From: Lewinellaceae bacterium
Lineage (GTDB): Bacteria; Bacteroidota; Bacteroidia; Chitinophagales; Saprospiraceae
Length of the DNA: 64,000 bases
Assembly: GCA_020636315.1 (NCBI GenBank)
Contig: JACJYA010000008.1
Coordinates: forward strand, 1 to 64,000
Direction: 5' to 3'
Notes under the pieces: model-generated
What the model was told of the DNA's origin: nothing
What the model saw: only the letters and a program-made list of their open reading frames with translations
The model's database searches: none
Made by a program: the position numbers and the translations under genes
In this document: piece by piece, positions 1-8,587 of the stretch
How positions within the stretch are numbered: position 1 is the first letter of the stretch
Layout of the letters: each line of letters begins with the position of its first letter

Positions 1-212
1 TCGCGCTCATTGGCTTTCTCGAAAGCCTCTTCAAGAGCCAGTACGTATTTGTCTTTCTTGTTCTTTTTGCCGGAAAGCCGCTTGACGGCCAGATACACTG
101 CCTGGTCATAATTCCCGGACTCGAGAAGTTTCTGGGGAGAAGTGCAGGAAGACAAGGCAAAGATCGCTAAAAGGCCAACTGCGGCAGGTAGATTGTTTCT
201 GTAGGTTATCAT
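1..212 (-). CDS. Lipoprotein, partial (C-terminus beyond window)
   Basis: The first 70 codons of a gene reading off the left edge of the window. The N-terminus is a lipoprotein signal: a hydrophobic stretch (residues 8-20) ending in LSSC with the lipidated Cys at about residue 23, followed by TSPQKLLESG. The text after it (NYDQAVYLAVKRL, then a Lys-rich stretch) reads like the first helices of a TPR-type repeat protein, but too little is present to name a family. The start is the ATG at 210-212. Likely inner- or outer-membrane-anchored, periplasm-facing. The fold is an inference from 50 residues. Confidence 0.75.
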   Translation of the reverse strand, partial: MITYRNNLPAAVGLLAIFALSSCTSPQKLLESGNYDQAVYLAVKRLSGKKNKKDKYVLALEEAFEKANER

Positions 213-462
213 GGTTCTCGTTTTTACGGGTTTTGTGTTACTGCCGCCGGAAACAATCCCTCTCTGCAGGCTCGGCCGGGATTATTTCCGGTGAAGAGCG
301 GAGCTGCTTCTCCAGCGCCTGAAGTAAAGGAGGAATGACGGCCCCGATTTATGCTTCCAAGGTACCTCAGTTTGGAGCGCAGCAAAACTAAGGAGACGTT
401 AAAGGGAAAAGGCGGGTAGTTAAAAAGTTGAAAGGAGCGTTAAGGGAGTGTTAGGATATCCA

Positions 463-909
463 TTATTTAATCACTTCAATAAACCGGTTCTGCATTTCAG
501 CTCCGTTCAACCAGGCTTTTGTGCAGATTTCTTTATTGCTCCCGAGGTCAAATTCACACACCAGCGTGTCAACGATACTTTCATTGATCTCGATCAGGGA
601 GGTGGACAAATTTCCGTCGTAGTAATTTGAAGGGAAGACTGTCAATATCAGCTCCCCGTTGGCGCCCTCTGAAAGGTAGTGCATGTTTGGATAGTCCAGG
701 TTTCCCTGAAAAGCATATTCATATTCATCACCATTCCGGAAATAGATCTTAATATTTTGCTCTTTGAATGCTTCCGAGCTGTTGATCAGGTTCTCTCCCG
801 ATGCATTGACATAGTGTATCTGTACAGCCGTATCGATGATCGTACAGCAATCTGACTGCTTGCTGCAGCCGGATAAGAGGAGTATTAGCAAAAAGGCGGT
901 TATTCTCAT
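463..909 (-). CDS. Hypothetical lipoprotein, 148 aa
   Basis: Small exported lipoprotein. Residues 1-15 are a signal peptide ending in the lipobox LLSGC (Cys15). The mature part is acidic, rich in Asn/Tyr/Ile and probably all-beta, with two Cys pairs (CC near residue 22, and C116/C126 region) that could form disulfides. I do not recognise a family. It stands alone on the minus strand, 250 bp from the preceding lipoprotein, and nothing in the 213-462 gap resembles a gene. Real because of the clean signal peptide and strand agreement with its neighbours. Confidence 0.7.
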   Translation of the reverse strand: MRITAFLLILLLSGCSKQSDCCTIIDTAVQIHYVNASGENLINSSEAFKEQNIKIYFRNGDEYEYAFQGNLDYPNMHYLSEGANGELILTVFPSNYYDGNLSTSLIEINESIVDTLVCEFDLGSNKEICTKAWLNGAEMQNRFIEVIK

Positions 910-976
910 TTTTTTATTTGTAAAGTCGAAAGGCGAACCTGGAGCCGCCTTCCGACAAGTTCTACTACTTATTAAT

Positions 977-1154
977 TTAACGTGAGGTTTGAGGTTGAGG
1001 CCAAGGCTGAGGCCGGAGAGCGCCCAGGGAAGGGAATATTTTATCCATTTTGCTTCGTTGGCCAGTCTTGGCCTCTCAATCTCAACCTTAGCCTCAACCT
1101 AAATCGGGCTTATCTTGCTGGAAAACAGGATAGTCAGGTCAAACCTCACGTTAA
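977..1154. repeat. Long imperfect inverted repeat between two genes
   Basis: Perfect 16-bp arms (ttaacgtgaggtttga at 977-992 and its complement at 1139-1154) enclose a second, imperfect pair built from repeated words such as gaggttgaggc near 991-1012 and gcctcaacct near 1080-1100. The transcript of the upstream gene pepT would fold here into one long hairpin just after its stop codon. There is no U-run. It looks like a 3'-end structure or the remnant of a MITE-like element. Confidence 0.7.
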
Positions 1155-1158
1155 TTTA

Positions 1159-2409
1159 TCACGCCTGCTCCTCCCACACCATCGCCAGCTGAATGATCAC
1201 CTCCACCGCTTTCTCCATATCCTGCACCGAGGCCCATTCCTCCCGGGAGTGAAAGGCGTGTTCGCCGGCAAAGATATTCGGGCAGGGAAGGCCCATGAAC
1301 GACAGGCGCGAGCCGTCCGTTCCGCCTCGGATGCTGCTGAGCAGAGGTTTAACCCCGGCGCGCCGCATTGCCTCAACGGCATTTTCCACCACCTGCGGGT
1401 ACTGATCCAGCACCTTCTTCATGTTGCGGTATTGTTCCGCCACTTTGAATTCGGCGCGGGAGTTGGGATAGTTTTTCAGCACCTTGTGCATGATATCGCG
1501 CAACGTATTTTCGTGGCTTTCCAGCATCTCATCGGTAAAATCGCGAATGATGAATTCAATTTTGGCCAGCTCAGCGCCTCCACTAATGGAGATCGGATGG
1601 ATGAACCCCTCCTTGCCTTCCGTCGTCTCCGGAGAAAGCCTGTCTTTGGGCAGGGCGGCGACGATATCGGCAGCGATCTTCAGCGCGCTCTCCAGTTTAC
1701 CCTTGGCAAAGCCGGGGTGAATGCTTACCCCCCGAATATCAATAGTAACGGCATCGGCGGAAAAGGTCTCATCCTCCAGGGAACCGAGCTTCTCCCCATC
1801 GATGGTGTAGCCGTAATCAGCGCACAGCTTTTCCATATCGGCCTTATCGACGCCGCGGCCAATCTCCTCATCCGGAGTAAACAGGATGCGGATCCTGCCG
1901 TGTTTCACCTCCGGGTGCGTCATAAAGAAATGGGCGGCATCCATGATCTCGGCAAGGCCGGCCTTATTGTCAGCTCCCAGCAGTGTGGTGCCGCTGGCCG
2001 TGATGATATCATTGCCAACCTGCTCCTTCAGTTCCGGGTGATCCGAGGGGCGGAGCACCACGGTGGGGTCGTCGGGCAGCGCGATGTTCCCCCCGTCATA
2101 ATTGCGGTGAATGAGAGGCTTCACATCCTTACCACTGCAATCCGGGGACGTATCCATGTGAGAACAGAAGCAAATCACCGGCACATTTGGTTTGTCCGTA
2201 TTGGCGGGAATGGTGGCGTAAACATAACCGTATTCATCCAGGTGGGCGTCATCGATGCCCATCTCCTTCAGTTCTTCAACCAGGACTTTGCCAAGGTTCT
2301 TCTGCTTCTCGGTGGAAGGGACGGATTTGGAGGAAGCGTCAGACTGCGTATCGATCTGAACATAGCGGAGAAAGCGCTCCAGGAAGGTATGCTGAATATC
2401 CAGTGCCAT
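1159..2409 (-). CDS. pepT: Peptidase T (aminotripeptidase, M20B)
   Basis: Cytoplasmic zinc aminopeptidase that removes the N-terminal residue from tripeptides, the last step of peptide scavenging. All M20 signatures are in place: the first metal motif SHMDTSPD (His84, Asp86), the bridging Asp147 in GADNKAG, the general-base pair in FTPDEEIGRG (Glu181/182), the IHPG segment near 230 that starts the dimerisation domain, and HAFHSREEW near the C-terminus with the last metal His. At 416 aa it has the usual family length. The ATG at 2409 fits the normal N-terminus. A long open frame on the opposite strand (982-2430) is a high-GC shadow. Confidence 0.95.
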   Translation of the reverse strand: MALDIQHTFLERFLRYVQIDTQSDASSKSVPSTEKQKNLGKVLVEELKEMGIDDAHLDEYGYVYATIPANTDKPNVPVICFCSHMDTSPDCSGKDVKPLIHRNYDGGNIALPDDPTVVLRPSDHPELKEQVGNDIITASGTTLLGADNKAGLAEIMDAAHFFMTHPEVKHGRIRILFTPDEEIGRGVDKADMEKLCADYGYTIDGEKLGSLEDETFSADAVTIDIRGVSIHPGFAKGKLESALKIAADIVAALPKDRLSPETTEGKEGFIHPISISGGAELAKIEFIIRDFTDEMLESHENTLRDIMHKVLKNYPNSRAEFKVAEQYRNMKKVLDQYPQVVENAVEAMRRAGVKPLLSSIRGGTDGSRLSFMGLPCPNIFAGEHAFHSREEWASVQDMEKAVEVIIQLAMVWEEQA

Positions 2410-2697
2410 ATCTTTTTTCCGGGAATGTAAAGATTTTTTTTAATAGTAGGCAAAAACGTTTGTCACCTGAACATGGAAAAGGCTGGATATTGGTATGTAG
2501 TTGAGCTGAAGAAATTCCAATGGCCGGCTCAGAAAGATTATTCAATCCAATGAGGAGGAGATACCTTAACCGGCCAACCTGAATCCGGACGGGCCACAGG
2601 TAACCATCTCTGCCTTTCTCAAATATAAAAAACAGAAAAGCACCCTACCCACACACCAAATACACAAAATTTCGCATCTTGTATAAATAGAATAAAA

Positions 2698-3270
2698 GTG
2701 ATCAACCGGAAACAAGGACCCGTGACAGAACAAGAGCTCCTCCAAGGCTGCAAAGAAGAAGACCGGCGAGCTCAGAAGCTCCTATACGACCGCTACTCGC
2801 CCGTTATGTTCGGGGTGTGTAAGCGCTATCTGAAAACCCGGGAAGACGCTGAAGACGTTCTTGTCGAGTCTTTCTTCAAAGTACTGACCAATATCCATCA
2901 GTTCAAAGGTACCGGCAGCCTGGAAGGCTGGATCCGGCGCATCGTTGTGAATGAAGCCCTGATGTTTCTCCGCCGCCGGCACAACTTCAGCATGACGGTT
3001 GAGATCAACAATATCGATGCTCCGGCTCCTGCCAAAGCAATGACAAGGCTGGCCGAACAGGAGATCCTGAAACTGCTGGATGAATTGCCAACGGGCTACC
3101 GGACCATTTTCAACCTGTACGTGCTGGAAGGGTACAAACACCGCGAGATCGCAGAAATGCTGGGGATCAGCATCAACACCTCAAAGTCGCAGCTCATTCT
3201 CGCCCGCAAGCGCCTGCAGGAATTGCTTGAACAGGCGGGTTACCCGGGTATCGAGGGGGCAGCGGGGTGA
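2698..3270 (+). CDS. ECF-type RNA polymerase sigma factor
   Basis: Sigma-70 family regulator of extracytoplasmic-function type, 190 aa. Region 2 spans about residues 20-95 (DRRAQKLLYDRYSP, then the DAEDVLVESFFKV helix that recognises the -10 element). Region 4 spans about 125-175 (LLDELPTGYRTIFNLYVLEGYKHREIAEMLGIS, the HTH that reads the -35/-33 element). The only plausible start is GTG at 2698, without a clear Shine-Dalgarno site. The next gene, 126 bp downstream on the same strand, encodes a one-TM protein with a cytoplasmic N-terminus and is a likely anti-sigma partner. The 288-bp gap upstream holds no recognisable feature. Confidence 0.92.
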   Translation: MINRKQGPVTEQELLQGCKEEDRRAQKLLYDRYSPVMFGVCKRYLKTREDAEDVLVESFFKVLTNIHQFKGTGSLEGWIRRIVVNEALMFLRRRHNFSMTVEINNIDAPAPAKAMTRLAEQEILKLLDELPTGYRTIFNLYVLEGYKHREIAEMLGISINTSKSQLILARKRLQELLEQAGYPGIEGAAG

Positions 3271-3288
3271 TTGAAAACGGGGGTTTGA

Positions 3289-3321
3289 GAGATTGTTAGA
3301 TTGTTTGATTGTTGAATGATT
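3289..3321 (+). repeat. Short word repeat (gattgtt)
   Basis: Four to five degenerate copies of gattgtt/gattgttga follow the sigma-factor stop codon. Complementary words occur near 9340-9430. Part of a set of low-complexity intergenic repeats seen across this window. Confidence 0.5.
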
Positions 3322-3396
3322 GGGCGGGGCACGGCTTCGCCAGCACAGCATGAAGTTTACCGAAACGCATACTTCATAGCCAAATAACCAAAAACC

Positions 3397-4257
3397 ATGG
3401 CTCGCAAAAGAGATATTTTCGATCTGTTCAAAGATAACCAGAACCAGCTGAATGAAGCGCCGCCGGCACGCTCCTGGCGCAGGCTGGAGCGCAGGCTGGA
3501 CGGGCACCGGCAGCGCAACCGCATCTCCCACTACCGGGTGCTGGGCATGGTTGCCGGTATCCTGCTGCTCGTCGTTCTGGTAGGGCTCATCTCCCTAAGC
3601 CTGGGCAGGCAGCAAAGCCTTTTGCTGGCAGCCAACAACCAGGCCGTTCCTTCCGCTCTGGAAAACCTCACCATTACCGATGCCGACCGAGACGGCCTGC
3701 ACACGGTAATGGTGGCGCAACGAGCACAGCAACACCTGCAGTACCCCATTTCGGAAGGGGCGCCCGGGCAAAAACTCGTTCTCACCGGTAATGACAAGCC
3801 GCAGGACAGCAACGCACCCCTGCAGGCTTTCAGCTGGATGATCGGCCGCTGGCAGTCACGGGAACACGGCGAACTGGCCCTGGAAGAATGGAAACGCATA
3901 AGTAGTAATGAACTGGGCGGGCTTTCCCGGTTGGAAGGCAACGAAAAAATGCAGGAAAACATGCGCCTCTTCAGAAAGGGCAATAAAGTATATTTCAGTA
4001 CCGACTTCGGAGGAGGCCCAACTGTTGAGTATCTCCTCTCCTCTATTAACGGGGACGAAGCCCTGTTCGAAAACTTAAAAAACGGCTTTCCACAGCAGGT
4101 GCGCCTGCAACGCCTCGGGCAAAACCGCATGGCCGTCATCTACCAGAATGCCGAATCGCTCCTCCCTGATTCCGGCCGCATCAGAAACCTGAGACAGCGC
4201 CATACGCTCAGGCCTCTGCAGGCAGTCCGGCAGCTGAGTAAGATGAACCTGCAGTGA
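3397..4257 (+). CDS. Putative membrane anti-sigma protein with DUF6265-like domain
   Basis: 286-aa single-pass membrane protein downstream of an ECF sigma factor. Residues 1-46 are basic and cytoplasmic (FDLFKDNQNQLNEAPPARSWRRLERRL, the style of a Bacteroidota anti-sigma N-terminus). Residues 47-70 form one TM helix. From about 145 the extracytoplasmic part carries FSWMIGRWQS and KVYFSTDF, which match my recollection of DUF6265, a lipocalin-like fold usually found in secreted proteins. The layout suggests a sensor that holds the sigma factor inside and binds something outside. Homology to known anti-sigma factors is not obvious in the sequence; the role rests on gene order and topology. Confidence 0.65.
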   Translation: MARKRDIFDLFKDNQNQLNEAPPARSWRRLERRLDGHRQRNRISHYRVLGMVAGILLLVVLVGLISLSLGRQQSLLLAANNQAVPSALENLTITDADRDGLHTVMVAQRAQQHLQYPISEGAPGQKLVLTGNDKPQDSNAPLQAFSWMIGRWQSREHGELALEEWKRISSNELGGLSRLEGNEKMQENMRLFRKGNKVYFSTDFGGGPTVEYLLSSINGDEALFENLKNGFPQQVRLQRLGQNRMAVIYQNAESLLPDSGRIRNLRQRHTLRPLQAVRQLSKMNLQ

Positions 4258-4270
4258 GGAGGAGGGAGTG

Positions 4271-4322
4271 TTTCTGAGTTTCTGGTTTCTGGTTTCTGGT
4301 TTCTGGTTCCCCTGGAAACCAG
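4271..4322 (+). repeat. Tandem tttctgg repeat with closing hairpin
   Basis: Five tandem copies of tttctgg (4271-4306) followed by ctggaaaccag, which can pair back to ctggtttc. Located 13 bp after a stop codon and 50 bp before an insertion sequence. A longer version of the same word occurs at 38585-38655. Confidence 0.7.
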
Positions 4323-4371
4323 CGGGTTAACATAACGCGGACTTATTTGAACTATCCCAAAATAATAAAGA

Positions 4372-6036
4372 GAGGCTGTCTCAAAAGATTAAATAAAAAT
4401 TTTGTCTCCCAATGATATTCTGTTTAAGGCCTGTCTGTTGTCCCCCTTCGGAGTTCCTATGCACACAACTTTTCCTCACTCAGTTTGTTTGGGCGGGCCT
4501 TGGTTTGGCAATCCGGCGAATTGCTGAGCCAGCCTCCACCCCTCGAAGAGTTGTTGGAACTTTATTAGCCCCCGGAGCATGGTAATAGGGCCGGGGGGAG
4601 ATTCTGACGGGTAGCCCTTCCAGCCTCCTAACCTTCCCATGGCCCAACTAGCCCAAGCTAGGCTGCTTTCGGGGTGAGGGTTCTGCTGCAAGGAAGTTTT
4701 CCCATTGAGCTTCGTCAAAATCAAGGCCTTCATAAATATTAATTCTTCTTCACTGAAAATAATCGTTGCCGGCTGTTGGCTTTCATTGTCCCGATCTGCA
4801 ATCAGCTGCATGATCTGAAGGGCAGTTTGCAAGGCCATGACGCATAACTTCTTTAGCGCAATTCCACTTTCTAACTGGCTGCGCTGTATTTGCAGGCCTT
4901 CTGTTTTAAGAATCCTGAAAAGCTGTTCGATATTCCAACGCCAAGCATACCACTGTACGATTTGCAAAGCCTGTTCGACATTATCTACCGGGTGGGTAGT
5001 CAATAAACGCCAATGAATAGGTTCTTCACCTTCTGGCACGCTGCAAGCCAATTCTCGAACTTCTATAGCATGAAGCTCCACATGATCAGGTAATTGCTTG
5101 TTACCCTTCTGCGGCCGTTGAAGCTTCACCTTTAAAAAGCGTACTTCTAATTTAGCCGTCCGGTTGCGGCGCTTCTTGTTAGCCTTAATTTCTAAAGTAA
5201 TACAAGCAGCAGCCGGCTCAGCACTTATCGCTTCAAACAGTTTATCCGAACGCCCATACAACTTGCGGTCCGCTTTTGAACGGATTAACAGGTGAGTCTT
5301 TTGGTCAGGCAGCAAGGCAAATTCTTCATAGATGTCTGCTTCCCGGTCGGCTATAATAGTAACCTGCTTGGCTTTGGCTAACTGCTCCTTGGCAGCTATT
5401 GCTCTTTCTGGCCAACGATAAGATTCTTTTTCCTCAATGGGTAAGCTGACGTAGTTGCGTTCATACTTATCTTCCTTTCCAAACTTGCGGTTCCATATAT
5501 ATATGTCTGCCAATGCCAATGGAAACCCTGTGCTAGCATTCAAAACCAAACTGGGGTGGAGCATAAAGCCGCACATTGTCTCCCTGGTCAGTGGGCCGAG
5601 GTGAGGGTCCGACAAACGGTACTTGCCCGAATTATGTGTCAGCTCTATTTCCGACGTATCTTGAATGCATAGTACGTCTTGGCCCTGGACCGCATCCACG
5701 CTTGGGGTTATCCCTATTTGTATCAAGTTTTCCAAGCTTACCTTTGGGTTATTAAAAAATCGGCAAGCGCCTACATATTCTGCTCGGGTTTCACAAAATT
5801 GGTTTAGAACGGCACTCTGTGACTCGAACATGGCACAGGAGATCAGAGCCCCCTTTTTACCAAGCGAGCCTCCGGTAGCGGGTTGGTCATAATGATATTC
5901 TTTTGAAGCGGAAGTTAACATTTTATCTTTGTAAAAGTTGTGTGCATAGAGTAGTTCGGGGAGTTAGAGGGGCTGGGGCGGGTAGCGAAATATTATTTTG
6001 CATGCCTTTTTAAATCCTTGCCTTTGAGACAGCCTC
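4372..6036. mobile_element. Complete IS4-family insertion sequence, 1665 bp
   Basis: The element is bounded by 14-bp perfect terminal inverted repeats, gaggctgtctcaaa at 4372-4385 and its complement at 6023-6036, and has one transposase gene. A second, subterminal inverted pair of 17 bp (ctatgcacacaactttt at 4457-4473 and its complement at 5933-5949) flanks the gene closely and may be the transposase binding site. I could not find a convincing target-site duplication (left flank aataataaaga, right flank catttctaaac), so the insertion may be old or may have recombined. Two non-autonomous relatives with matching ends lie at 10292-10450 and 16471-16629. Confidence 0.9.
4476..5921 (-). CDS. IS4-family transposase (Tn5/IS50-like DDE)
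   Basis: 481-aa cut-and-paste transposase. A small N-terminal DNA-binding domain (ETRAEYVGACRFFNNPKVS) precedes an RNase-H-like core. The catalytic triad can be placed: Asp88 in QDTSEIELTH, Asp192 in IADREADIYEE, and Glu332 in the C-terminal signature with exact Y-(2)-R-(3)-E-(6)-K spacing (Tyr325, Arg328, Glu332, Lys339). It is uninterrupted and of normal length, so the element is probably active or only recently silent. The start is the ATG at 5919-5921, just inside the subterminal repeat. Confidence 0.93.
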   Translation of the reverse strand: MLTSASKEYHYDQPATGGSLGKKGALISCAMFESQSAVLNQFCETRAEYVGACRFFNNPKVSLENLIQIGITPSVDAVQGQDVLCIQDTSEIELTHNSGKYRLSDPHLGPLTRETMCGFMLHPSLVLNASTGFPLALADIYIWNRKFGKEDKYERNYVSLPIEEKESYRWPERAIAAKEQLAKAKQVTIIADREADIYEEFALLPDQKTHLLIRSKADRKLYGRSDKLFEAISAEPAAACITLEIKANKKRRNRTAKLEVRFLKVKLQRPQKGNKQLPDHVELHAIEVRELACSVPEGEEPIHWRLLTTHPVDNVEQALQIVQWYAWRWNIEQLFRILKTEGLQIQRSQLESGIALKKLCVMALQTALQIMQLIADRDNESQQPATIIFSEEELIFMKALILTKLNGKTSLQQNPHPESSLAWASWAMGRLGGWKGYPSESPPGPITMLRGLIKFQQLFEGWRLAQQFAGLPNQGPPKQTE

Positions 6037-6055
6037 CATTTCTAAACACTCTCCT

Positions 6056-6088
6056 GCAACACCGCAACACCGCAACACCGCAACACCA
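6056..6088 (+). repeat. Tandem octamer caacaccg
   Basis: Four head-to-tail copies of an 8-bp unit (caacaccg), followed by decayed units to about 6118. It lies in the 298-bp gap between the insertion sequence and the SWIM gene. The rest of that gap holds only a possible -7 box (taactttg, 6268-6275). Confidence 0.8.
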
Positions 6089-6333
6089 GAATAGCAAAAC
6101 ACCAGACTACCGCACCACCCCTCCATGAACATTCTCCCCCTTTCCCTCCTTATATTTCAGATGAGCTTTCTTGCGGGCCGTTCCTAAACCTTTCCGGCCC
6201 AAAACATAAAATCAATCATCACAGCGGGCTTTGGGCCAAAGGACTCGACTTTCATCCCAAAATCCCCTAACTTTGAAGTTTTGTGCATCATCAGGCCTAT
6301 ATTGGCAACCGTTCAAGAGTAGGAGGAAATAAG

Positions 6334-8013
6334 ATGAACTTTTTGCTCCAGAAGCTGGAATCACATATTGATGAAGAAGCACTTATTGAAGGAGAGAACC
6401 TCCTGGAAGCCGGGGCAGTAGAGGGCCTTTTTGAACTGGAAAAGCACCTCTGGCTGGCCACTGTGGAAGGCTACGAAGTTGAGCTCAAAATAAGCCCTTC
6501 GAAAGTGCTGGGAGGAACCTGCGAATGCAGCCGCTTCAACCAGGAGGGCATGTGCGAGCACCTGGCGGCTATGATGATGGTATTGCGCCGAAAACAACAA
6601 ACCCGCCGGCAAAAACGCGAAAAGGAGAAAAAGGAAACCCCGTCCCCCCGCAAGCTGACTACCGGCATTGTGCTGGATAATGTCAACCTCGAAGAACTTG
6701 CTGACTTTGTACGTGAATATGCCAGGGCCAACCGCAACTTCGCTATTGCGCTCAAAGCCCGTTTTGCTTCCACCGTTTCGGAGATCGACAGCAAGGAAAA
6801 ATACGTCCAACTGCTGGAGAGCACCATCAAGGCGGTGCGTAAACCCGACCGCAACATCTCCCTGAGAGGGGCCCAACGCCTGCTTAAAGTATTGGAAGAA
6901 CTAAAACAGCAGGCCGAACAGGGCATTATGGAAAGGGATTTCCTGGAAGTTGCTTATATCTGCCAGAGCATCATCGAAAAAGTGGCGCCTATCCTGAAAA
7001 AGGCCCGGGGTAAGCAACGGGAACTGAGACAAGAGGTGAATCACGCTTTCGAATATCTTCACCAACTGCTGGAAAAAGGGCCCGCCCCTACCCTCCTCCA
7101 TGAATTGTGGGCTTATTGCCTTCAGGAATATAACAAACTGGCTTACCGCAGCAACGGCATCGACCTGCTCTTCTTTAAACTGATGGTGGAACTCGCTCAG
7201 GAACCCCGGCAACAGGAAATTTTGCTGGATTCCCTCGACAACTATAAAGAAAAATATAAAGAAGAGAGCCGCCCCACTGCCCCTTTGATGCTCATCGAAC
7301 TCAGCGCTCTGGAAAAATCCGGGCGGAATGAAGAAGCCCGCCAGCTCATGGAAAGCAACCTGATGCAGCCTGACGTGTTGCTCTATGCTATCCAGCAGGC
7401 CATCACCAAAGGGCAAATGCCGCGTGTCAAAGCGCTGGCCATCACCGGCCTGAGGTTCGACTTGCCTCAGGAAGTGAAAGCCCGACTGGAAGAATTACTC
7501 CTCCGGCTGGCCGAAGAAGATGATGAACGGGAAGAAATTAACCGTTATGCCCTGCGCCGTTTTCTGGATACCCAGGATTTTTCTTATTACCAAAAAGCCC
7601 GCCGGGCAGACAGAGCCGGCTGGGCAGGCCAGGTGGAAGAAATCCTGGCCCATTTCCAATCCCTTCCCTACGCTCCAAGCCGCCGCAACACGATCGCCCG
7701 CATTCTTGCCGAAGAAGGCATGGACAGCCGCCTGATGAGTTATGCCGAGCAAGTCCAGTCTCTTGATCTTCTGCAGGAATTTGCCCCTTTCCTCATTGGG
7801 AATTACCGGGAACGCCTGCTCGAACTGTACCGCAAACTCCTCACCGACTTCCTGCGCAACCACCTGGGGCGCAAAACCTCTCAGCGCATCCGGGAAGCCC
7901 TCCAGCGCCTCCACGAGATCGGCGCCGGCGAATTGGCCGTGCTCCTGGTGGAAGAATTCCGCAGCCAGTACCCCGACCGCCATTCACTGATGGAGGAATT
8001 GGCACTGTTTTAA
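6334..8013 (+). CDS. SWIM zinc-finger protein, 559 aa
   Basis: Cytoplasmic protein with an N-terminal SWIM zinc finger, CECSRFNQEGMCEH: Cys63, Cys65, Cys74 and His76 in the CxCx8CxH pattern. The finger is followed by a Lys/Arg-rich linker (TRRQKREKEKKE) and about 450 residues of helical, probably HEAT/TPR-like repeats. SWIM fingers bind nucleic acid or protein; in many bacteria they sit next to a SNF2 helicase, but none is present here. The start at 6334 is preferred over an in-frame ATG at 6283 because aggagg (6321-6326) lies 8 bp before it, one of the few good Shine-Dalgarno sites in the window. Confidence 0.85.
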   Translation: MNFLLQKLESHIDEEALIEGENLLEAGAVEGLFELEKHLWLATVEGYEVELKISPSKVLGGTCECSRFNQEGMCEHLAAMMMVLRRKQQTRRQKREKEKKETPSPRKLTTGIVLDNVNLEELADFVREYARANRNFAIALKARFASTVSEIDSKEKYVQLLESTIKAVRKPDRNISLRGAQRLLKVLEELKQQAEQGIMERDFLEVAYICQSIIEKVAPILKKARGKQRELRQEVNHAFEYLHQLLEKGPAPTLLHELWAYCLQEYNKLAYRSNGIDLLFFKLMVELAQEPRQQEILLDSLDNYKEKYKEESRPTAPLMLIELSALEKSGRNEEARQLMESNLMQPDVLLYAIQQAITKGQMPRVKALAITGLRFDLPQEVKARLEELLLRLAEEDDEREEINRYALRRFLDTQDFSYYQKARRADRAGWAGQVEEILAHFQSLPYAPSRRNTIARILAEEGMDSRLMSYAEQVQSLDLLQEFAPFLIGNYRERLLELYRKLLTDFLRNHLGRKTSQRIREALQRLHEIGAGELAVLLVEEFRSQYPDRHSLMEELALF

Positions 8014-8097
8014 GTATCTTTTCATAGCCATCCGGCAATCCAGCCTTTCTACAATGAACTCATTCGAATAAATTCTTCATTAAACCAGATCAGTAAC

Positions 8098-8106
8098 TAT
8101 CTTTAC
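8098..8106 (+). promoter_or_regulatory. Candidate -7 box for rlmH
   Basis: tatctttac matches the Bacteroidota TAnnTTTG-type element except for the last base and lies 5 bp before the rlmH ATG, implying a very short or leaderless mRNA. No clear -33 TTG was seen. Confidence 0.35.
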
Positions 8107-8111
8107 CTCTA

Positions 8112-8585
8112 ATGAAAACGGAACTATGGGCCATAGGAAAGACCAGCGAACCCTACCTGGAAGAGGGTATGGCGCTATACCAGAAACGCCTGGGTTATTA
8201 CCTGAAGTTCGGCCTGGAGATCATTCCTGATGTCAGAAAAGCCGGAAAGCTGAGCCCCGATCAGCTCAAGGTTAAAGAAGCTGAGTCCGTCCTGCGGCGC
8301 CTGCAGCCGGGCGACTTTCTGGTACTGCTCGATGAGGCCGGCAAGCAGCATACTTCCGAGAGCTTTGCCGGCTTTCTCAACCACAAGATGCAAATGAGCT
8401 ACAAGCGCCTCATTTTCCTCATTGGCGGCGCCTATGGCTTCTCGCCGGAGCTCTACGCCCGCGCCGACGGCAAACTTTCCCTGTCCCGAATGACATTCTC
8501 TCATCAGATGGTGCGCCTGTTCTTTCTGGAGCAGCTCTACCGCGCGATGACCATACTCAATAACGAACCCTATCACAATGCCTGA
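8112..8585 (+). CDS. rlmH: 23S rRNA (pseudouridine1915-N3)-methyltransferase
   Basis: SPOUT-class methyltransferase that methylates pseudouridine 1915 in helix 69 of 23S rRNA on assembled 70S ribosomes. The C-terminal knot is unmistakable: FLIGGAYGFSPEL (SAM-binding loop), LSLSRMTFSHQMVR, and the closing EQLYRAMTILNNEPYHNA with the conserved terminal YH. At 157 aa it is full length. It overlaps nothing; the rhomboid gene starts 2 bp after its stop, so the two are probably cotranscribed. Confidence 0.97.
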   Translation: MKTELWAIGKTSEPYLEEGMALYQKRLGYYLKFGLEIIPDVRKAGKLSPDQLKVKEAESVLRRLQPGDFLVLLDEAGKQHTSESFAGFLNHKMQMSYKRLIFLIGGAYGFSPELYARADGKLSLSRMTFSHQMVRLFFLEQLYRAMTILNNEPYHNA

Positions 8586-8587
8586 TT

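Noticed and set aside
982..2430. 482-codon open frame opposite pepT
   Set aside because: Antisense to a clear peptidase T gene; no domain or signal peptide, and long antisense frames are common at this GC content.
4355..6050. Target-site duplication of the IS4 element
   Set aside because: Flanks aataataaaga and catttctaaac do not match over 8-12 bp, so no duplication is claimed.
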